Origin: Chitinophaga pinensis
GTDB taxonomy: Bacteria > Bacteroidota > Bacteroidia > Chitinophagales > Chitinophagaceae
Assembly: GCA_945865645.1 (NCBI GenBank)
Contig: CAMBEI010000021.1
Span: forward strand, 1-36,427
Reading direction: 5' to 3'
DNA length: 36,427 nt
In this document: positions 32,327-36,427 of the stretch, piece by piece
How positions within the stretch are numbered: the stretch's first letter is position 1
Layout of the letters: every line of letters starts with the position of its first letter
Notes under the pieces: model-generated
The model's database searches: none
Seen by the model: the letters and a program-made list of their open reading frames with translations, nothing else
What the model was told of the DNA's origin: nothing
Position numbers and translations under genes: made by a program

Positions 32327-35239
32327 TTAAAAAGTAATTTCAATTCTTGCATATAAATATCTTCCGTTCATACCCAATTGCGTTACCCTACGTGAATAGT
32401 TAAATTGATTATTGGAAGAAATACCATTATTATTCACAATACCTCTTTGAAAAGCCGTTTGTGATTCAACAAATTTATCGTAAGTAGGACTGGTTGGAAC
32501 CACATCTAATCTTTTGTATGAACCCTTAGATGCCACTAGCAAATCAGAATAGATGTCAAATAAATTATTAGCACCAGCAGAAAATCTCCAAGATTTTGAT
32601 AATTTATAGCCAATACTTAAATCAGTTACAATTTTAGGACTTAGCACTTGTAAGTAAAACCAATTGGTAGCGCCGCCTCCTTCAATATGTGTAACCTCTC
32701 CAAAATAAGTATTTCTAAGAAATAAATTAAACTTGCCCCTTTTATAAGCAATCGAGAAATACCCTTTAACTTTTGGGTTACCATCAACTAACGTAGCTTT
32801 ATTAATAGGACTCATGTAAGTTGATTCTTTCCCGAATAATTTATCAGACACTTTTGTTTTTCCTAAAATTTCACGCTTAGATAAAGTTGTTGCTAATTCA
32901 AATTTTATACTTTGTTTTTTCTTCATTTTTACTCTATAGGAAGAAATAATATCGATACCAGACGTTCTTAAGTCAGTAGCATTCGCCATAAAAATTCCTC
33001 TAGATGCATTGTTTGCTAACAAGGTAGTATATAAAAATTGAGAAACGGCGTCGCCTGTTGCACTTCCTGAAAAAGCATCTGTTAAAATAATTCGGTCAGT
33101 TATTTTAGTGGTATAACCATCTACCGTTAAGCTAAATTTATTAATTTTTAAAGTGGTACCAATGCTAGCACTATTAGAAATTTCAGGTTTTAAACTTGGT
33201 ATACCCAATGTTTGTGCTGCCTTGCTATCATTTGGCAAGGTTGCGTCATCATAAGCAATACCTCCCTGAAAAACAGTAGATGTTTTAGTTAAATATCTTT
33301 GTTGTAAAGCTGGTGCCCTAAAGCCTGTACTTAATGATCCTCTTAAGGAAAAATTATCTGATACTTTATATCGCCCAGCAATTTTACCGCTTAAATTACC
33401 ACCAAAGTCAGAATAATTTTCATAACGGGCAGCTATATCAACTAAAAATTTATTAATCGGTTCCATTTCAAAATCAGCATATAAAGCAATAGATGTTCTG
33501 CCTTCATTTTTTGCATTGTCTGGTCTAAAACCAGGAAACACTTGTGCACCACCAGCAGGAATGCCTGTGCTATTATCCGCTAACCTTACAGTTGTTGGTG
33601 TGCCATTTAAAACATCAACCACCCCGTTCGTACGGCGCATATAATTTGCCCAAGAAGCTTCCTCGCCTGCTTTTTGTTGATAATTTTCATATCTTAATTC
33701 TGCACCACCAGCCACATTTAAGTTAATTGAATTATTTATTTTTTTAGAAAAATCTAAATTAGTTGTGTTTTGGCGAAACAGTAAAGTACCAGCATTAAAT
33801 TCGGTTTGTTTACTCATATTGTTATAATATGCAGAAACGTTTAATGTATTTTCAATATTAAAACTAAAACTATTTTGTCCGAATGTATTACTCAAATCAT
33901 AATTCCATGAACCTAATTTTCCCTTTAAGCCAGTACCTATTGAAATATCCTTGATATTAGAAGAAATTTCGGGTAAAAATCCATTTGGGTAAATGGCAGG
34001 GATATTGGAGCTTTGATACGGCATTCGGTAAAAGCCCGTTGAATTTCCCAATCTATTACTTAGGATACTAAAAAAATAAAATTCTCTGTCATTTTTTAAA
34101 GCTACTGCGCCATTAATCACACCCTGAATATTTTTTGTGGCCGATTGGCCTACCCTCATCTGAAAATAATTACGATCTACCCCCAATGTTGTAAGAAGTG
34201 CTGTGCTTGCCGAATCGCCTGATTTTCGATTATCAATATCTCCAGCTCTTTCACCAGAACGAATTGTAGGTTCTCTTTGTTCTAGATTTAAGGTAACATT
34301 AATAAAACTTGCTTTTGTTTTTCCAATTTGCCATCCATAATTTACAGAAGCATTTATTTTTTGTCCATCTGTAACACTATTATTATAATATTTTGGATCA
34401 TTTGCCGGTCCTTCTCCTAATTTAAAACTACCAGGAGCGGCATGCTTGTAGGATTGATAAGTGGTAATATTAGCACCAGTACTAAGTACCGCTTTACCTG
34501 TTCCAATATTTTTATTTAATTGAATATTAATTACTCCAGCGATCGCATCTGATCCATATTGTGCAGCAGCGCCATCTCTTAATAATTCTATTTTATCTAT
34601 AGAAGCGGCAGCTATTGCATTTAAATCTGTTCCTACCGAACCCCTTCCCATTGTTCCGTTTACATTCACCAATGCGGAAGTATAACGACGCTTGCCATTA
34701 ATTAATACAAGGGTTTGATCAGGACCCAAGCCCCTTACGGTAGCAGGATCCACGTGGTCAGTCCCGTCGGCTACTGTTTGCGTAGTAGAATTAAATGAGG
34801 GGGCTACATGGTTTAATATATCTGTTAAGTTGGTTTGTGGGACTTCAGAAGTTAATGTTTTAAGATCAAACAAATCAACTGGAGAGATAGACTCTAACTT
34901 AGATCTTCCTATACTTCTTGAGCCCAATACTACCACTTCGTTTAAATCGTTATTTAGAATTTTAAGCTGTATACTAATAAAAGTGTTTTCTTTTAAGGTA
35001 TGGGATTGGTTTGAAAAACCACTAAAGCTTACAACAAGTACATTGCCATCACTGGCTTTAATTGAAAAATCTCCACTATTATTGGTTTGTGTTTTTACTT
35101 TACTCCCTTTTATGGAAATGGTTGCACCGGCTAAAGCTTTGCCTTCTTCGTCTTTTACATTGCCTGTAAAAATCGTCTCTTGTGCAGTAGATGTAATAAA
35201 TGCTGCCGACAAAATTATAAACATTAAAAATCTTTTCAT
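32327..35239 (-). CDS. TonB-dependent outer-membrane receptor
   Basis: 970 aa. Signal peptide (MKRFLMFIILSAAFITSTAQ), CarboxypepD_reg-like domain (about 25-100), plug domain with VRGLGPDQTLVLINGKRR and the characteristic ELLRDGAAAQYGSDAIAGVIN, and a beta barrel ending in an aromatic-rich last strand (YLYARIEITF). There is no SusD partner, so it is not a SusCD glycan importer; receptors of this plug type import chelates or small molecules of unknown identity. Monocistronic, with a good hairpin downstream. A well-formed signal peptide supports ATG 35239. Confidence 0.95.
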   Translation of the reverse strand: MKRFLMFIILSAAFITSTAQETIFTGNVKDEEGKALAGATISIKGSKVKTQTNNSGDFSIKASDGNVLVVSFSGFSNQSHTLKENTFISIQLKILNNDLNEVVVLGSRSIGRSKLESISPVDLFDLKTLTSEVPQTNLTDILNHVAPSFNSTTQTVADGTDHVDPATVRGLGPDQTLVLINGKRRYTSALVNVNGTMGRGSVGTDLNAIAAASIDKIELLRDGAAAQYGSDAIAGVINIQLNKNIGTGKAVLSTGANITTYQSYKHAAPGSFKLGEGPANDPKYYNNSVTDGQKINASVNYGWQIGKTKASFINVTLNLEQREPTIRSGERAGDIDNRKSGDSASTALLTTLGVDRNYFQMRVGQSATKNIQGVINGAVALKNDREFYFFSILSNRLGNSTGFYRMPYQSSNIPAIYPNGFLPEISSNIKDISIGTGLKGKLGSWNYDLSNTFGQNSFSFNIENTLNVSAYYNNMSKQTEFNAGTLLFRQNTTNLDFSKKINNSINLNVAGGAELRYENYQQKAGEEASWANYMRRTNGVVDVLNGTPTTVRLADNSTGIPAGGAQVFPGFRPDNAKNEGRTSIALYADFEMEPINKFLVDIAARYENYSDFGGNLSGKIAGRYKVSDNFSLRGSLSTGFRAPALQQRYLTKTSTVFQGGIAYDDATLPNDSKAAQTLGIPSLKPEISNSASIGTTLKINKFSLTVDGYTTKITDRIILTDAFSGSATGDAVSQFLYTTLLANNASRGIFMANATDLRTSGIDIISSYRVKMKKKQSIKFELATTLSKREILGKTKVSDKLFGKESTYMSPINKATLVDGNPKVKGYFSIAYKRGKFNLFLRNTYFGEVTHIEGGGATNWFYLQVLSPKIVTDLSIGYKLSKSWRFSAGANNLFDIYSDLLVASKGSYKRLDVVPTSPTYDKFVESQTAFQRGIVNNNGISSNNQFNYSRRVTQLGMNGRYLYARIEITF

Positions 35240-35344
35240 AATTTTTGGTGTTAAGGTAATAAATTATTGTTAATATTAGGTTGAAGATAGTGTTTTGTTC
35301 TAAAATAACCATATAAAAAGGCTATGATGTATAGCAAAGAAAAA

Positions 35345-35372
35345 GGGTTTACGCTTATAAAGTCGTGAACCC
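35345..35372 (-). terminator. Rho-independent terminator of a tRNA transcript
   Basis: Stem GGGTTTACG / CGTGAACCC (one G-U), 10-nt loop. Read on the minus strand it is followed by TTTTTC. It lies 24 nt downstream of the tRNA-Met 3' fragment and is probably its original terminator. Confidence 0.7.
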
Positions 35373-35395
35373 TTGAAATACAGTTCTTTCGGCTG

Positions 35396-35440
35396 TGGCC
35401 CCACCTGGGCTCGAACCAGGGACCACCTGATTATGAGTCA
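35396..35440 (-). pseudogene. 3' fragment of a tRNA-Met (CAU) gene; candidate attachment-site scar
   Basis: 45 nt on the minus strand: the anticodon-loop CTCATAA with the anticodon CAT and a 3' anticodon stem TCAGG, a 5-nt variable loop, a T-arm (CCTGG, TTCGAGC, CCAGG) with perfect stem, and the acceptor strand TGGGGCC plus discriminator A. The matching 5' half (expected to begin GGCCCCA) is absent; the match to a tRNA ends inside the anticodon stem and is replaced by ACCATTTTTT. A CCA is not encoded. A tRNA 3' fragment that keeps its own terminator is the usual scar at one end of an element inserted by a tyrosine integrase. Confidence 0.7.
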
Positions 35441-35719
35441 AAAAAATGGTTGCTTTACGTTATTCATATTCGGGTTTAAGAACTTCTTTAAATTGAGGAT
35501 ATTGTTTGTACAGGCTTAATAGCTATTGTATCGATTTACAATCACCAATTCTTGCAGATACATCATCAACATTTGCAAATACAAAAATTAATACAAGCCT
35601 ATATTTTATGGGAAGGGTAAGTTTTGTTAGTAGAAAAAATATATAACGCAACAAAATAATTTGAAAACAGCATTACAATACAAAACGATGGGGAGATAAT
35701 TATTCATTCAAATAAAAGA
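35441..35719. other. Gene-poor sequence next to the tRNA fragment
   Basis: No intact gene. On the minus strand a frame from about 35690 reads a hydrophobic stretch (KYRLVLIFVFANVDDV), a TAG at 35523-35525, and then LLSLYKQYPQFKEVLKPEYE before a stop at 35460-35462. It has a protein-like composition but no recognisable family, so it is only possibly a decayed gene. Confidence 0.3.
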
Positions 35720-35744
35720 CCCTAGCTGCAAAAAGCTGCTAGGG
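35720..35744 (-). terminator. Hairpin terminator
   Basis: Stem CCCTAGC / GCTAGGG with a short inner stem around TTTTT; read on the minus strand it is followed by TCTTTTATTT. It lies 45 nt downstream of the small gene at 35789-35968. Confidence 0.7.
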
Positions 35745-35788
35745 CCATTTATTATCATTATTGTTATAATAAATTGATAATTTTTAAA

Positions 35789-35968
35789 TTATAATCTATT
35801 TTGTAACTCATCAATTATTTTAGCATATTTACGGAGAACCTTATCCCATTCTAATTCATCTTTGGTTGGTAGTCTCCAACCTTCACCTAGTTTAGCACCT
35901 ATTACTGATGCTTGACACATACCCATATAACAGGCAAATAACATTGGAATAATTTATAACTTTTTCAT
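35789..35968 (-). pseudogene. Small exported protein gene interrupted in its signal peptide
   Basis: Minus-strand frame from ATG 35966-35968: MKKL, an in-frame TAA, then IIPMLFACYMGMCQAS, which completes a normal signal peptide, followed by VIGAKLGEGWRLPTKDELEWD and a basic helical tail ending at TAA 35789-35791. The GWRLPTKDEL piece matches the core motif of DUF1566/Lcl-type domains, normally much longer. A second ATG at 35944 could give a 51-aa product without the signal start. The TAA inside the signal sequence suggests a nonsense or small indel; the short length suggests a truncated domain. A terminator follows. Confidence 0.5.
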
Positions 35969-35989
35969 ATTGTTTTGTTTTTAAAAATT

Positions 35990-36240
35990 CGACCGCTATG
36001 CGGTTATTACAAATAGATAAATTGATAAATAGTTAAAAAGCCCGAACACTGCATCTCATAAATGTAAAGCAATTATTTTAAAAAAAGGGGCGATAAAACA
36101 TATATATTAAAGATATTTACGCCACCTTCGCTTCATACAAGTACTTCTGAAACTCTAGTCAGACAGCGTTGTTAATAAGACGTTATAAAATATGAGCTTA
36201 ATACAGCTTAGTGACGTAAATGTGACATAATATGAAAATA
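35990..36240. other. Non-coding stretch between the small broken gene and the right-hand terminator
   Basis: AT-rich with no gene. Contains a short hairpin ACCGC-TAT-GCGGT at about 35991-36003 just upstream of the small broken gene. A short minus-strand frame ends LEFQKYLYEAKVA near 36120-36160, without a family I recognise. Confidence 0.3.
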
Positions 36241-36242
36241 AA

Positions 36243-36269
36243 AAAGGGCTTCAATTAATGAAACCCTTT
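36243..36269 (-). terminator. Rho-independent terminator near the right edge
   Basis: Stem AAAGGG / CCCTTT plus inner TTCA / TGAA with one C-A mismatch; read on the minus strand it is followed by TTTTTTATTTT. It directly follows a tRNA-tip-like sequence (36278-36291). Confidence 0.7.
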
Positions 36270-36427
36270 GTGTTGTCTGCTCCCCTTACAGACGAAAGAT
36301 GCAACTATAATGCGATGATTGAGTATGTGACTATCAGGAAATTAAAGGGTTAAACTTCGTGTATATTTTTTGAATCAGACTCATTTTAAATCATCTAAGA
36401 CTTTTTTGATTTTACTTGTAACGTAAG

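Noticed and set aside
32327..35239. SusC-type glycan utilisation locus
   Set aside because: No SusD-like lipoprotein or glycoside hydrolase follows the receptor; the adjacent gene is a broken unrelated gene.
34830..35273. 147-codon plus-strand frame opposite the TonB-dependent receptor start
   Set aside because: Antisense shadow of a clear receptor gene with signal peptide and plug domain; no family similarity and no start context.
35100..35312. 70-codon minus-strand frame overlapping the receptor's N-terminus
   Set aside because: Out of frame with the receptor signal peptide and CarboxypepD_reg-like domain, which are the better reading of the same DNA.
36278..36350. Complete tRNA gene to the left of the right-edge terminator
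   Set aside because: Only the last ~14 nt resemble a tRNA 3' end; no D-arm, anticodon loop or TTCGA T-loop is present upstream on the minus strand.
1..36427. CRISPR array, insertion sequence or intact integrase
   Set aside because: No regularly spaced repeats, no transposase or recombinase frame with catalytic motifs was seen; only the tRNA scar hints at a mobile element.

Overview
The window is a stretch of AT-rich chromosome from a member of the Bacteroidota, most likely of the Chitinophagaceae/Chitinophagales. The evidence is an M1 peptidase with a type 9 secretion (T9SS) C-terminal sorting domain, TonB-linked outer-membrane proteins with CarboxypepD_reg-like N-termini, a DUF5606 protein, and promoters with the Bacteroidota -33 TTTG / -7 TAnnTTTG architecture in place of E. 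coli-like boxes. Ribosome binding sites are weak throughout, as usual for this phylum. The assignment is by inference; there is no rRNA in the window.

Layout. 1-2200: edge of a surface-glycan region (partial GT25-like gene, GT2 glycosyltransferase, SAM methyltransferase). 2268-11440: housekeeping genes: typA with terminator and promoter, uvrB, an orphan ParA ATPase, a decayed esterase gene, polA, and a cytoplasmic DsbA-like protein. 11512-16318 (minus): an envelope-stress-like operon of an outer-membrane beta-barrel protein, an ECF sigma factor, a single-TM anti-sigma-like protein, a membrane-anchored Spy/CpxP-like protein and a secreted Spy-like protein. 16525-18855: DUF5606 protein and an M3 oligopeptidase. 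18934-20577: metal cluster of a Fur-family regulator and SCO1 (minus) divergent from a MerC-domain protein, with an inverted repeat lying on the merC-side promoter. 20641-24183: DUF4440 protein, small membrane protein, GH25 lysozyme, T9SS-exported M1 aminopeptidase. 24805-28431: radical SAM/SPASM protein, GHL10 glycosidase-like lipoprotein/secreted protein, DegT aminotransferase. 28477-31199: secreted hypothetical protein, rpoN (sigma-54), PAP2-like membrane protein. 31346-35239: a broken gene of a common Chitinophagaceae family and a large TonB-dependent receptor. 35345-36427: a tRNA-Met 3' fragment with the tRNA terminator still attached, followed by about 1 kb of gene-poor sequence with broken reading frames.

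Most of the window is ordinary core chromosome. The parts worth a second look are: (i) the 45-nt tRNA-Met(CAU) 3' fragment, which looks like an attachment-site scar with an integrated element running off the right edge; (ii) three gene remnants (esterase, lytic-transglycosylase-like, and the 31.3-32.1 kb gene) showing decay in progress; (iii) the sigma/anti-sigma/two Spy-like sensor operon, organised like a CnrYXH metal-sensing system but coupled to an outer-membrane barrel; (iv) the operator-like palindrome in the SCO/MerC intergenic region; and (v) promoters whose -7 element sits 3-20 nt from the start codon, implying leaderless or near-leaderless mRNAs (polA and the radical SAM gene in particular). 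I did not see a convincing new defence or biosynthetic system, a CRISPR array, an intact transposase or an intact integrase.
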